From: Enchytraeus crypticus
Taxonomy: Eukaryota; Annelida; Clitellata; Enchytraeida; Enchytraeidae
Reading direction: 5' to 3'
DNA length: 64,000 nt
NCBI GenBank assembly: GCA_905160935.1
Contig: CAJHZI010000241.1
Coordinates: 62,001-126,000, forward strand
In this document: positions 33,600 through 47,200 of the stretch, in pieces
Layout of the letters: the number at the start of each line of letters is the position of its first letter
Position numbering within the stretch: position 1 is the first letter of the stretch
Translations under genes and position numbers: made by a program
Notes under the pieces: generated by a model
Seen by the model: the letters and a program-made list of their open reading frames with translations, nothing else
What the model was told of the DNA's origin: nothing
Databases searched by the model: none

Positions 33600-36470
33600 T
33601 AGTCACAATCATATACATGATACCCTACTATCAAATTGTATCATTGTGAGCTGAGGAAAACGTTGAACGTCCATTTCATACAAGACTGATGTTAGGGGTA
33701 TTTCTCATCTCATATCACTGGAAATCTCTTCACCCAAACGATTTAAAAACATGAGCTAAAGAGAAATAAAAATGTTCCTAAACGGTGCCAGACGGTGATC
33801 AATAAGACAGTCAGGTAAGATGATATAAATCTGCCGTTGGCTGTAGAACCCCTTAGTTAAGATAAAAGTATTTATTATCTAATTTTTTGCGGAGAAAAGT
33901 CTTGCATAAAATATATATTTTAGAAACATGGATGAGGCTCAGGAGATGCTGCCGACTCAAAATAAAAAGATACGACAAATTATGTTTAATATTTGTTTTA
34001 TTAATTACTAATTTTTACAACATGAACGCTGATAAATAATTTTACCATTCAAACGTTTTGCAAGATGGAGTCATGGGATTTTACGCTTCATAAAGCATAA
34101 CCGTAAAGCAATGCTATCATTCACTAATAAAAAATATTTCTCAATATTATGCACTTTATTCTCATCATATTTTAACTCCAATTCCGACAAGCAAGGCTCA
34201 TTTATAAACAGAAGGGAGGTATATTTCCAGGAGAGGAGAAATTATATAAAAAGTGATATAAATTAAATATATTAATTACTATAATTAGTTAGTGTATAGT
34301 TATCATAATTACCGTAATTGCGGCTATATTGCGGCTATATCACAATAGACGGTTATCTAAAAATGTGACAGTGAAAAATACCACTTACATTTTTTCTAGT
34401 TATTAAGAGTTGAAAACACAACTGAAAAGTTTTACTGGAAAATCCATTTTAAGAACTGTATTAGTAATATCTATTGTATGACTTGATATCGAACTTAAAA
34501 GAGTATCCTATAATCCTTACAAATTCGAGACGTTTTATAGCATTTGCAAATCCTTTTCTTCACGTAAACTAACACGCTGAAACCAAAAACCGATCGTAAC
34601 TATTAAAGCGACTCGAGCGAGCGCTAAAATTTGATTTTATCTTGTTTCACTCAGCTAATTCTCAGAGGTTAAGGGCTTCGTTGAGAATATCAGTATCAAT
34701 CTGTCGACTGCAGAAATTTGTACCAAATTAATTTATTTAATTCGACAGAATTAAGTAACAGTGGAAGTGGTGATCTAACAATTCGTTAACACCGTTTTTC
34801 TTAGTTTCATTTTAACTCATATATATATTGTATAACCTTCAAATAATTTTATATAATAATTAGACTGTCAAGTAACGACGGAAGGCTAAATATCTAAATC
34901 AAAATTAAAATCAAATATATCTAAATACCTACGAGCTCTCAATGATGATCCCTGAATAGATCGAAGTACAAGCATTTAGATCTATTTATATTACCGTGAT
35001 TCAATTTTTCTTACAAGCATTTAGACTCATTTGTACATGTGTTTATTTATTACATATACATTTGTGTGTATGTATATTACATTTCTAATTAATTATATTT
35101 TTATACACATAAAAAACATATACAAGGTAAATTTTCTTTCAATAATCGAAGAAGGTAGCCTACATTTTGAGGTTTCAGAGTACCCTGAATACTTTGCTAA
35201 CGTCGCTTTAAATCTTCCAAAGTCACCATTCTCGTTTCTGTGTAGTTAATTTGAAATTTACAATTTCAAATATTACATTGCAGTGTATATATAATCTCAC
35301 AAGTGATGTGGATATGCATATTTGCAAGGAGTAAGAATAAATATCTGAAGGGAAGCCTTTCGTATTTTAAGGTTGTCTAAATATAAACACACAAGAGCTT
35401 CTAAAAATCTATCACGGCCTATAACTGCTTTAATGTGAAACCCCACACAATACGCTGACCGTATGGAGGCTATATGACTAATAGACATGAAAAGGCAACG
35501 ATTAAGTAAGTTAGATTTTGTAGGTAAAGTTCACTGCTCACAGTCTATACACTATGCTATACATAGTGAACACACATAGCATTGCATAGTGTATACCACT
35601 ATGCAATGCTATATTTTTTAGTACATCATTTCAGCAAAATTTCCCATGTCCAAAAGTGTCAAACGCAGCGTAGGTGATTATTTTCTTTCATATAACTAAA
35701 TCGAAGTTGTAGAGTGTATCAAAAACGTCATAGTACTTTTTAAAGAGAAGTAAGAAAAGAATTATGCAGATGCTGAAAATTGCCACGCTCTTTAAGTAGA
35801 CCATTTCAACTAAAGTAGGCATATTTACCACTAAAGTAAAACCATTCGCATATTTTCCTCAGTAATATTTTCTAAAAGTAACCAGAATGTTGAAATAAAA
35901 TTTTGAATCGACATCTCCGGGATAAGAAAGAATATCCATTAATTAATACAGTAAATTACATGATGAAAAATTGCATTGCCCTTATAATACCGATCGTTAC
36001 AATCAATAAATAGTCAAAATAAAAAATTATATAAAACCATATCAAAACCATAACAAAAGGCAACGATTACTAATTTCCATGGAGGAAAAGGAGGCAATAA
36101 CGAAAACTACAAAAACACAAACCAAGAAAGGAAACCACGTAGCACATGTATGTCATGTGTGTAACTATACGAACAAAAAATATAGATTATTCTATTGCAA
36201 AATGATTACCCATAAATCCGCCATTCTGTCAATCAATCTTTGCTAAATCAATAAATAAATCAATAAACTTAGAAACTAGAATATCCTCACGTTGAGGAGA
36301 GTAATAAAACAGCTGTGCCTCTATTATCCTAAAATTTTCACAAAGTGAAGTTCAGTTAGATAGTTTAAGAATCAGTGGACGGCTGTGAGACAGCGTCCAC
36401 TTGAGCTTTAGTCTGAGAGATTAAACTTCAGTAGGGAGAGATAAGTTGTGACCTGACGTGACATAAGGGC
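33600..36470. other. No gene seen
   Basis: AT-rich unique sequence. A cluster of short palindromes around TATGCAATGC/GCATTGCATA lies at 35530-35620. Confidence 0.5.
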
Positions 36471-36482
36471 CTGATCAGACTG

Positions 36483-37000
36483 TAGTGTACAAACAGGAGT
36501 GCACAAATGGTAGCGCACAAATAGCAGTGCACAATAGTTAATCATAAATAGTAGTGCACAAATAGTAGCGCACAGATAGTAGTGCACAAATAGTAGTGCA
36601 GTTATAGTAGTACATAATTAGTAGCGCACACATATTAGCGCATAAATAGTAGCGCACAAATAGTAGCGCACAAATAGGAGTGCACAAATAGTAGTGCACA
36701 AATAGTAATGCACAAATAGTAATGCACAAATAGTAGTGACAATTTGTAATAAACAATTAGTAGCGCACACATAGTAGTGCACAAATAGTACTGCACAAAT
36801 AGTACTGCACAAATAGTAGTGCATATTTAGTAGTGCACAAATAGCAGTGCACAAATAGTAGCGTACAAATAGTAGCGCACAATTAGTAGCGCACATATAA
36901 TAGCGCACAAATAGTAGTGCACAAATAGTAGTGCACATATAGTAGCACATAAATGGTAGCGTACAAATAGTAGCGCACGAATAGTAGCGCACAAATAGAG
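36483..37000 (+). repeat. 14-bp minisatellite, about 36 units
   Basis: The unit AGTAGTGCACAAAT (variants AGTAGCGCACAAAT, AGTACTGCACAAAT) runs about 520 bases. Confidence 0.95.
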
Positions 37001-37487
37001 CCACAGGTACTAAACCTGAAAATGTCTACTGTACGGGATAGGTTCTTATATTTAATAATTTCTGAGAAAGAAACGGAAATTTATTATTTAATCTTAACGT
37101 ATGAGGGCACATTTGAGCTGTCAGTATAATATACATTTATCTAGCTGGCCACCTCATAGTTAGTCAGTGACAAAAATACTCCAGAAAAAGAAGAATGAAA
37201 ATAAATTGATAAAAATAACTGAAATACATATAAACACAGAAAATTTAATCCCATGATACGTTTGACAGAATAAAGAAGGACAACTTTAGACTTTGAATAT
37301 TAAAATTGTGTAAACTGATCAATTTTATAGACATCAAATGATGAATTTGCAGTCCGTAGAAATGAGAGGTGGAATGCTTTGTGAGTCACACTCAGTTTAG
37401 AAGACAAAGTGGGATTAAGATAATAAGACAGACATTCAAAATCACAACGAGAGATTGGAGACAAATGGAGATATGTGAGATCGAAAG

Positions 37488-37642
37488 ATGGAGAGAGAGA
37501 GAGAGAGAGAGAGAGAAAGAAAGGGAGGAAGAGAGATAGAAAGAGAAAAAATATAGAAAGAAAAAGAGAGAGGAAAAGAGAGAGAGAGAGGAGAGATAGA
37601 AAGAGAGAAAGATAAAAAGAAAGAGAGAGAGAGAGAAAACGT
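37488..37642 (+). repeat. (GA)n-rich tract
   Basis: GAGAGAGAGAGAGAGAAAG and related purine runs. Confidence 0.9.
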
Positions 37643-37965
37643 GAAAGGTAGCGTGTTCGCTGATTTATTAAATTATACGGAAACGGCACACTCACTGTTA
37701 GCAGCAAAACTATCAACAGGCCGTTAGTTTACCATTAATGCAATGAGAGCGAGGATATTTTCCACTTCCCACTACACAAGTACAGAGCGATTATAAGAAC
37801 GTTCATTGGAACTTAGCACTGACTGAAGTACAGAACAGTAATCTGGCGTGGTTATTTCCACAGTGCTTGATATTATCAAGGCTATAACCACGGTGTTAAC
37901 AACTATGTAATTATATCAATTAACTCCTAACTCGATACACATCGTCATCTTCGTCGTTTTCATCG

Positions 37966-38092
37966 TGTTACTCGTGCGTGTCGAAAATCATGGCTGCCCA
38001 TGATACTGACCGATAGCTGCACGTGTCATAAGAGGCGACTGAGCACGAACTGAGGCGTCAACAGGAAACCAAATCAGAAGCTATATTATTCG
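37966..38092 (+). mobile_element. SINE-D/C 5' fragment
   Basis: CTGCACGTGTCATAAGAGGC, AACAGGAAACCAAATCAGAA and TATTCGAAAGCTG. Confidence 0.6.
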
Positions 38093-38273
38093 AAAGCTGA
38101 AAGTTACGCTAAGGTAAAGCTGTAAAGTATATGTTAACGTCAGTTTCATAGTATCATATCACGAAAATTATTGCAGTTTAGGACGAACATTTCTACTTTT
38201 GCTATTTACTGACTCCATCTAACTCCATTCTTCACTTCGCCACACCTAGTTTCGAGCCTTTCCAGAATATAAT

Positions 38274-38326
<53 letters not shown>

Positions 38327-38347
38327 TTATGTGTGTGTGTACATATA

Positions 38348-38384
<37 letters not shown>

Positions 38385-38494
38385 GCATAAGCTGTATATA
38401 ATAAGTGTAACGTATATATACATGTATATATTATATAGCCTATATATATTATATATATATAATATATATAGATAGGCCAATCAATCAATATGTG

Positions 38495-38544
<50 letters not shown>

Positions 38545-38665
38545 ATATATATATATATATATACCACACACACACAATAAGTGTAGCCTACATGTACATG
38601 TCTACAGTACATAGGCCTATTTTGCAATATATATATTATATATATATATAATGTATATATACATG

Positions 38666-38723
<58 letters not shown>

Positions 38724-39587
38724 ATATTCTTGTGTGTTTTATATAAACATATTAAGATCTTTATTTAAATTTTATATTAAAAGTCTGAAAAATTTTATAA
38801 CTCTGAAGTTTGCTCCTTATCTTCCGTCTCTCATTCAACAAATCATTCGCTGGTTTTCAACGTTCTATTAACGGTCTCCGTCAAAAGAAAGATACATCTT
38901 GTTAAAAGCAATATAAATTAAAATTCTCTGAAAAGATCTCAACGATTTAAAAACAAACGGCTGCCTCTTAATAATACATCTTCATTGAACAAAGAATCGA
39001 CGTGAAAAAGTGATTTAACTCATCAAGTATTGCCTGTATGAAATGTAGTACAAAGAAATTTGACCAGAAGTGACATTAGATATTTAAATGACAAACGGAC
39101 ATCAGACACCTGACGAAAAGGAATTAATCGTTTAAAGAGAATTCATTCCTTTGAGTTCAGGGGTTCAGGAGAAGGCAGTTGTTGTCGATCAACAATTAAA
39201 TATACAATAAAATTATTTCTATAATGTGTTACCATAAAACATTCAAGACAACTTCCATTAATATTTCCATACCTCAAAAGTGCTGTGAGAAAAAGTTCGA
39301 CTGTGATTAAGATATGTGGTAACCTACTAACAAACATCTTTATGCATGTTTAGATACAAAAGTGGTCATCAAAACGGTAATAAGTCTCTAACCAATTACA
39401 AAACAATGGCACCAGATGCACAATATGCCCCGTCAGTCCCAATTTAGCACTGGAGCTATTTTATTACAATTACAATTAAGCTGCCTTTGGGTTCATCGCT
39501 TAAAACCTATATTTAAATTTAATTACATATTAAACTGAATTTCTCTTCCGAGAGATTCCTAATGGCTGCAATCTCAACTAAACATTC

Positions 39588-39800
39588 AGTCATTGATTTA
39601 CAGTCATTGATTTACAGTCATTGCTTTACAGTCATTGACTTACAGTCATTGACTTACAGTAATTTGCATACAATCATTGACTTACAGTCATTGACTTACA
39701 GTCATTGACTTACAGTCATTTATATACAGCTGTTGACTTGCAGCCATTGATTTTCAGTTATTCATTTACAGTCATAGACTTAGAGTCATGGACTTACAAT
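39588..39800 (+). repeat. 14-bp minisatellite, about 15 units
   Basis: The unit CAGTCATTGACTTA with variants. Confidence 0.9.
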
Positions 39801-39951
39801 CATTAGCACATTGTGTCAGTGGCACACAGTCATGAATTACAGTAAAGTAACTGTAATCTACAAATTTTTAATCGTTAAAGTTCAAATTATTCGGTAACGA
39901 TTGCATTAATCTTGAATTTCCGCAGCAATAATTAAAATAATAGCTCATGAT

Positions 39952-40226
39952 AATCATCATCTTGCTCCCTTGAATCCCAGTTTAACCAGAGTCGTTATAA
40001 AAATACACTGTCTCAAATCCCCTCTGTCCTACACTACACCATCAGTCAATCCCCTATTTGAGACTTTTCCATTCGTTTAAATTTTTTAGCAATATCTGGA
40101 GCCTAGGCGCTCACCAACCAAATGCCATTCTGACTTTGGTATGGATCTTAGTGCTTTAGTCGCTTCTACGACACGTGCAGTCACCGGTTGGTCAATTCTT
40201 CAAATAACCCGGACACAACACGTTGA
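39952..40226 (-). mobile_element. SINE-C full copy
   Basis: TCCCTTGAATCCCAGTTTAA, GGAGCCTAGGCGCTCACCAA, ACGACACGTGCAGTCACCGG and CCCGGACACAACACG. Confidence 0.85.
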
Positions 40227-40229
40227 ATG

Positions 40230-42930
40230 AAAAAGTAATATAACAGTTATATATTAAATATAATATCAGAAATATATTCTATATTCTATGGCGAAAGCTG
40301 ATCCAGTTTCAGTTATAAATCTTCTTTAGAATGCTGAATGATTTTGACTGAAAGATGGCTTTGAGATTTAAAGTTTAATATGTACGGCGCCAAGATTATA
40401 GAGATAGGAGTTGATTGAACGCTTACATTTGATAATTAGAATCCAGTTTATCTTCTACAGTTTCTACAAACGTTTCACATCGACCTCCTAACTTAGCCTA
40501 CATGTGCCAATAACAAATACAATAGTTATTAATTTTTCTCTTCTAATCTCTGCCTCCAGTTCCATCTATACGCATACACGTACTACCCATACTAATTCCA
40601 TATATACGTTCTATCTATACTAATCTATGTAACTATCAAGTTGCTTACAATACGACCTACCCAATGTACCCATTGTACACATCCATACTTACAATCTTCT
40701 CTCGCGCTCTTTAAGGCCGAACCAGGCTATGCCTATTAAAACTTTCATTTAGCCTTTAGTCTATGACAAGAATATTATGTAGCATTGAGATGACTTTTCA
40801 CTACCTTCTTCATTTATCGATTACTTGAAAGGACGCATTACGACGTTTAGAAGTTAGGTAGGCCAATATGAGCTACAAGACAAAGTTCTCTAATAGGCCT
40901 ACATGTAGGCCTATATGTCTGTACTATCTTCGATAACCACTTCACTTTTATAGTGTTTATTAGTTTTATTTATTCATATTTTTATGAAACGTTAGTAATT
41001 TCATGATAATTTTTACAATATTTTAATTTGTTGAAGTTTTTTTAACTTTTAAACATAGATAAAGTCTATAGACACTGCCTCACAAGTAGGCTACATGCAT
41101 ATAAAATGAAACAGGGATAGTAGACTATTATTTAATAACTACTTTTAACCCGTATTACGGATCTTGATCAACGATGCTTGAATATGATTGCATTACATTT
41201 GATTATCTTTACATTAATTTGAGAGTTTGATAATTTCATATGTTTAATGGCGCGGCTTATACTGTTATACATGTATAATTAATCAAAACACTTGATAATT
41301 ACACTAGATGATGGTTCTCACTGAAGAGGTATTTATCAAAAATTAAAAACGATAAAACATGGTTCAGTTTGCCAAGTCTCAAACGGTGCAGAACGATTTC
41401 CGAATCTTTGAACTTGAGCGATTAGTTTGCAGAATGCAAGCCTCATGAACGTCCTATAGAAGTGATAGAAGGCTCACCTCTTGAACGAGAGATATCCAGT
41501 TCGAAACTAAGTTGCGACATAGATATTTTCTCTTCTGGTGGAGCGAATAAAAAGCCAGTTGTGTACACTTGGCGGAGTCCGCCGAGAAATAGCCGACCTT
41601 ATGGTTCCAATCCCTGTTTGATATCTCTATACTCACTCTTGAGTCTTGTCGACTTCGTATAACAGGACATAACATCACGTTAGAGGTAAGTCTGTTTAAT
41701 GCAAGAACTGCTTATATATGTAAAACCTATACATGAGATCTCATATGAAGCTTCAAGTCAGTTGTTTTATTGTCACGTATATTCGGTTCTTACGAAAAAT
41801 TGCAACAACCTTCTTTGTTCCATCAATTACATCAGTTGCTAAACACAGTTTAAAATAAAACTTAGCTGCAGCTGAATGTTTAAAAATGCCTGAATTATAA
41901 AGAATAACAGGTACAATAAGCAGATTGTAGTTTGTTTAATATACATGTATATACAACGCTTCCCATCAAGCCGACTCGACATACTCGAGCTACCGTACAA
42001 CAAAGATTAAGTTAACAGCAAGGTAGCGAGTTAACAATTAATTAAGCTTCACTGGTATAATGCTTTAAGTGACTGAATTCAGAGCTAAATGTGATTTATT
42101 TAGGGCCAACAGCTTAAGCGGTTATGCGCATATTAGGGTTAAAATTCAGTGTGCGCTGTAGAGACTAGAAACCAGTTTAAGTGGGTCATATCACTGTAGA
42201 CATAATTCTAATCGTATATTGTACTATCAGTTATCTGATTTAGATTTCAAGTGCTGAAATTTTAAACTTTGTCACAACAACAACCTTGAAGCACATGAGT
42301 TGCATATTGGCGAGAAATTCTTTGAATTCTATTAATCGAAGTCTGTTGGATGAGTCATATCACTAAACTGCCGCAGAAGCAAGAGCTGCCTAAAGGGAAA
42401 CAACTGGAAAATTGAGCTTTTGGGCGGGGTAGGTGCCTAACGCCATTATTAAGAGGGTTTTGAAAGACGAAAAATAAGACCATTTAGACGTTTAAATTAA
42501 TTAAATTCAGCGATCTTCTCCTTGAAAATCCATAAATTCATCAATAAATCAATTCATCGATTCGTTTTCATGTTGTTTGAAGATAATCAAAATTATCTAC
42601 AGATGCATGTTACCTTTCGATAACAAGGACGGTAACTAAATCTAAATCGTTTTCGTTAACGCTCAGAGAGCTGTTTAAAGGAGCTGAACCTCTGTTATTC
42701 CACATCCCTCAAAAAACGGTCAGGTTGTACCCGCTGCTCTTGCATAACTAAAGTCATCTGTTCAGAGTAGACTCTCATTTGAAGTAATCGTTACTTTATA
42801 GTTTAATGATGGCCCAGTTGCAGCCTCTTAGTAGATGATCTATGCGAACTTAACATCTTCATCTGATATCAACTTTGTACGAGAAAATTGACGCTAAATG
42901 TTTACTGATATTATGACTTGGGCTATGCCG
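40230..42930. other. No supported gene apart from the weak start exon at 41478-41520
   Basis: AT-rich unique sequence; GGCCTACATGTAGGCCTATA palindromic motifs near 40890-40915. Confidence 0.45.
41478..41520 (-). CDS. Weak candidate start exon on minus strand
   Basis: ATG at 41520-41518 opens MSQLSFELDISRSR and ends in a near-ideal donor (AGAG|GTGAGC), phase 1. The surrounding 200 bases are richer in GC than the neighbourhood. No matching acceptor exon was identified, and a second frame is also open across the donor. It could be the first exon of gene Y or nothing. Confidence 0.22.
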
Positions 42931-43050
42931 GCGGCTTGTTGGCAAGTTGCAAGACAGCGGATCAGTAGATTCAGGATTCAAATCTAATGTTCTCTCAGTC
43001 ACTGATATGCTATCGAGCAGGAAACTGACTTTGAACTTGACTTTTTAATA
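42930..43050 (+). mobile_element. SINE-A copy, diverged
   Basis: GCGGATCAGTAGATTC, ATTCAAATCTAATG and CAGGAAACTGACTTTGA remain recognisable. Confidence 0.5.
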
Positions 43051-44340
43051 TTAACTATGATGGATTCCGGAGGTTCAGTAAGAGAAGTTGGAAACCATAG
43101 GAAGCAGAGATGAGTTTTGACTTAGCTTAACAGTCCCAAACTCTCCAGTTTAGATGTTCCCTCCTACCTCTCACTATTTAATCTATCACTATTTTATCTA
43201 TATCACTATTTATCCATTATTATTATTGATATTATTCTTATTATATTATTGATACTTTTATAATTTTTATTTGATTAATATTGGTATTAATTGTATCATT
43301 ATTTTAACTATATCAGTATAAATAAAACGGAATTTAACTGTCGCTCCAGACCTCTGCACTTAGGGATTACGAACAATGTAACTTGCTAACTGCGGCATCC
43401 AGTCAATCCTAACCATTTAAGTGTTTAACTCATTAGCCTGAGTTATAAATATTCATTTTGAATAATCTTCAGAGTCTTGTGGTATTATATCCTTGTTTAT
43501 ATGGTGACAAGTCATTTCCTGTAACAGGTCCCGAATGTAGAATCAGTTTCCACTTTTATAGGGAAATTTGATTCACCTAATAGCTTTAAAAAAAGACTCT
43601 TAAATAGCAAATTTTTGACCGATCCTTCTCTGTAAATTCTGCGCTATGATCTACTTTAGGTGTCTCTAGGATTCTGAAACTTTAACTATATCAATTATTA
43701 TAATGTTATGGTTTTGTGATGCGTATCGTTATGTGTATTCTATTAATATTGCTTGTTGTAATGTATATTACTGTTGTAAAGCATGAGGTGCATTTGCACG
43801 ATACACATGTACATTACTCTATTAAACATTTAGGGGAAACTTAAATGCAATATTAGTATACTGTATTTAAGTTTCCGCTAAATGTTTGATGTTAAACTAT
43901 ATTAAAGTATGCTTATTACAGTATAGTGTATTACAAGTATGTTTATTACATGATTGAATACTGAATTGATCCACAGCCTAGTTGTAATTGAGCCTAGTTG
44001 TAAAAAGTTTTGAATTGTAATGTACTGTATGTCATTAAGTATGACATAGCTAGTCAAATTCAATGTAAGAAAATCCGAAAGAATTTTCAGTAAATCTAAA
44101 TTCAGCGATTCAGATAAGGCCTTTCTAGCAAAATCTAGTAGTTATCAAATTCAAATCCTCTTACTTAAAGAAACTGAAAGTAATCTATGACTTCAGAAAT
44201 GATGAGGCTCGGCAGCTCTGTAGTGTAGACAACAGAGAACGTTTTTGCTCGCCTATAGTATAGCGAATACTTAACAACTTGCGACGTAAGATATCATGAA
44301 ATAATTAACTTACTTTTATAAAAGTAGATTATGTAAATTC
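43051..44340. other. No gene seen
   Basis: AT-rich. At 43825-43895 two opposed copies of a TTTAGxGGAAACTTAAAT sequence form an imperfect inverted repeat. Confidence 0.45.
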
Positions 44341-44372
44341 ACGCAATACAATCAACGGAATACCGATGTATA

Positions 44373-44405
<33 letters not shown>

Positions 44406-44412
44406 GTCTATC

Positions 44413-44469
<57 letters not shown>

Positions 44470-44614
44470 TATATACATACACGTATATATATAGATATAT
44501 ACAGTATACATGTATATATATTTATAGCCTATATATATACAGTATAATGATGTAATGATTCTCTTTTGGTTACACTTCGGGGAAAAATAATTACTTGGTA
44601 GGATTATAACATGT

Positions 44615-44850
44615 ATCATCATCATCATCATTATCGTATTTCTCGTAATCCCAGTTTTACTAGGGTCGAGATTAAAGTTTTCCATTCGTTCTATAAAATT
44701 CTGTAGATATTTCTGGAGCCTAGAGAGATCTCCAACCGAATGCACTTTCTGACGCTGGTTTTGATCTTAGAGCTTTGTCGCCTTTTATATGACACGTGCA
44801 GTCCACGGTTTGGTCTGTTTTCAGCAGCCAGGACACAAGACGGGTATAAC
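44615..44850 (-). mobile_element. SINE-C copy
   Basis: CATCATCATCATCATTATCG, TTCTGGAGCCTAGAGAG, ATGACACGTGCAGTCCACGG. Confidence 0.8.
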
Positions 44851-45355
44851 ATTATTATTTTGTAAAATTTATCAAATATATAAGTATCAAAATTTAAATA
44901 TAATTAGGCCTATCCCTACAATTTAATACATCGCCTGTTCTCTGCAGGGTATTTTGTATTGTCAAAAAGAGACTGTAATTTAGGCTATATTACGAGCTAT
45001 GAATGAAATATCATTCTTCCTTGCATTAACTCTCACAAAAATTAATTTATAATATTTGACAAATTCATTTCACAACTACTTGCAATTTGTAGTCAACGAT
45101 AGATTTGTCCCAAACAATCTCGTATATGGGGACCTTCGTACAAATTGGCAGTTGTTGCTACTTTAGGATTTCCTCAGTATTTTTCCATATCTCGCAAGGC
45201 AATGTTAACACTTCATAAAATGTAGATAAAGGCTGGAAAGAAGCGATAAATAAAAACTTGATTAACAGATGACGATTGACATTAAACAGAACTCATGTTC
45301 TCTCTACCTCTCTAATAAACAATATATTGCTTTCCTCCATCTTTCTTTATCAATT

Positions 45356-45413
<58 letters not shown>

Positions 45414-45446
45414 TGTATATATATTTACACTGTATATATATATACA

Positions 45447-45487
<41 letters not shown>

Positions 45488-45624
45488 AGCAATATATTAT
45501 TTTGCCTCCATCTTTCTCTCTCTCTCAATTAATTTATATTTACTGTATATAATATATATAAACATGAAAATATATAATGTATGTATATTTCTAGGCCAAT
45601 ATATAGGCCTTACATATATATTCC

Positions 45625-45662
45625 GACCCTAGTTAAACTGAAGGGAAGATGATGATGATATA
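45625..45662 (+). repeat. SINE-C 3' terminal fragment
   Basis: CCGACCCTAGTTAAACTGAA followed by GGGAAGATGATGATGATA. Confidence 0.65.
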
Positions 45663-45691
45663 ATATATATACGTATATATATATATATATA

Positions 45692-45920
45692 TAAAGTAAA
45701 ACACGCATTATAGTGAAATGATCAACTATGTTGATATCTATCACTTTTTAATACCATATGTTTAAACCGTTAGGCATTTTATTCCATTTTCCGTGTAGCC
45801 AGTCCAGTGAATGTCCGAGAATTTACTCTCAGATCAGCGCGGCTGGGATTCGAACCCACTAGGGTGCAATTCACCTCAGGATCTGTCATTTCGTTACCTC
45901 TACGCTATGAAGACATTCTA

Positions 45921-45922
<2 letters not shown>
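45692..45922 (-). mobile_element. SINE-B copy
   Basis: Complement of GTGGGTTCGAATCCCAGCC with the AAAGTAAAACACGCATTATA end. Bounded by (TA)n tracts. Confidence 0.82.
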
Positions 45923-45975
<53 letters not shown>

Positions 45976-46496
45976 ATATACATTATAAGTATAGGCCCGT
46001 ATATTTAAATATAGTATACTGTATAAATAAACATGTATATGTATATTACATGTGTTTACTCGTGAAATGCTTAAAGATAGGAATTCAAATATCAAATATT
46101 GATCCGTTATCATAAACTTACAGTACATACGACGCAACACTAGTTAATTAGAGAAGTTCGTTTGTAAATTAAATATATTAAGATGTTTTAATTTAGTATT
46201 AATAATAATCTCACCTCAACTCCTACTTTGTTTTTTACACAGGTCGAATCGATTGGTTTAAATTACTGGTTATATATTGGTTTTTCGAAACACAAAAGAA
46301 ATATGCTATTTTAAAAATGAAAAAATAACTTGCTTTTGCAAAATTAACCATTATTCTATTTTAAAATTAAAATCAGGTGATATTGAAAGCTTAAGCTATC
46401 GAAAGGATATCAGTGACTGCCGAGCGAGAGTTTGACATAGAAAATACGGGGCTTCTAGCATATTTGTATTTCTATTTATACATGTAGCTCATTTTC

Positions 46497-46595
46497 CTTC
46501 CATTCTACCTTCTATGACCTCTTTTAATAGACTTTCCCCCACATTTTAAAGGGGAATATCTATTAAAAGAGGTCATAGAAGGTAGAATGAAAGGA
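46497..46595. repeat. Foldback of LINE 3' sequence
   Basis: Arms of about 43 bases (46497-46540 and 46551-46595) around a 10-base spacer. Each contains TGACCTCTTTTAATAGA or its complement. It looks like an inversion made during LINE integration. Confidence 0.75.
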
Positions 46596-46740
46596 AAAAG
46601 AGGCAGAGGCAGGCCGAGATTAGGTAGGTTAGATGATTTAAAGACCCACTCATATATAGACATGAAGAGGAAAGCGGAAGACAGAGAAGAGTGGTGGCGT
46701 CATTTACCATGGACCTGCCAGTAGGCAGTGCACTAGGAGA
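46551..46740 (+). pseudogene. LINE C-terminal relic
   Basis: Reads EVIEGRMKGKRGRGRPRLGR, LDDLKTHSYIDMKRKAEDRE, EWWRHLPWTCQ, stop. GRPR...LDD...AEDREEW is the standard C-terminal tail of many non-LTR retrotransposon ORF2 proteins. An inverted partial copy lies just upstream (46497-46540). Related 3' ends occur at 21212-21325, 16020-16095 and 50122-50165. Confidence 0.8.
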
Positions 46741-46772
46741 AAGAGATGTAGCCTTTAAGCAGAATTAACCTC

Positions 46773-47065
46773 TCTCATCACCTGTATATCTTCCATCTCC
46801 TCATATCTGATCTCATAACCACATCCCCGCCTCTCCTCATCTCTACATTTCATTATCTCTTGATTTCTTCATCTCATAATTTCTCAACTCTACATCTCCT
46901 AATCGCCTATTCTGCTCATCTGCATTTCTCTTGATCTCCTAAGAATCTCCTCATCACCATATCTCCGTATCTGTGATCTCCTAATCTACTTATCTCCATA
47001 TCTTCTAATACCTTATCTCCTCATCTCCTGACATGCTAATCTACATATCTTCTCATCTCGTCTTC
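46773..47065 (+). repeat. Degenerate CATCTCCTA-type tandem repeat beyond gene Z
   Basis: CATCTCCTAATCTCCTCATC-like pyrimidine units with much drift; it starts about 140 bases past the gene Z stop, possibly in its 3'UTR. Confidence 0.75.
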
Positions 47066-47200
47066 CCATATGTATGTCATAGGCACATTTGAACTATAAA
47101 ACAATGTTACTGTTATAAGGTGCATTAATTAGCATTTATGCTAACTTCATATCAGAGATTTAGTTTTAACATATCGTTAAGAGAAACATTTTGATTATGA

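Noticed and set aside
33219-33602. His/Thr-rich open frame
   Set aside because: Translation of the CA-rich minisatellite.
36538-37004. Minus-strand open frames rich in Tyr, Cys and Leu
   Set aside because: They are produced entirely by the 14-bp minisatellite; no start context, splice sites or non-repeat sequence.
37300-37716. Ser/Leu-rich minus-strand frame
   Set aside because: Translation of the (GA)n tract; the non-repeat ends show no splice sites or motifs.
38206-38480. YIYIYIY open frames
   Set aside because: Translation of (TA)n tracts; the same applies at 2047-2508, 44392-44745 and 45269-46140.
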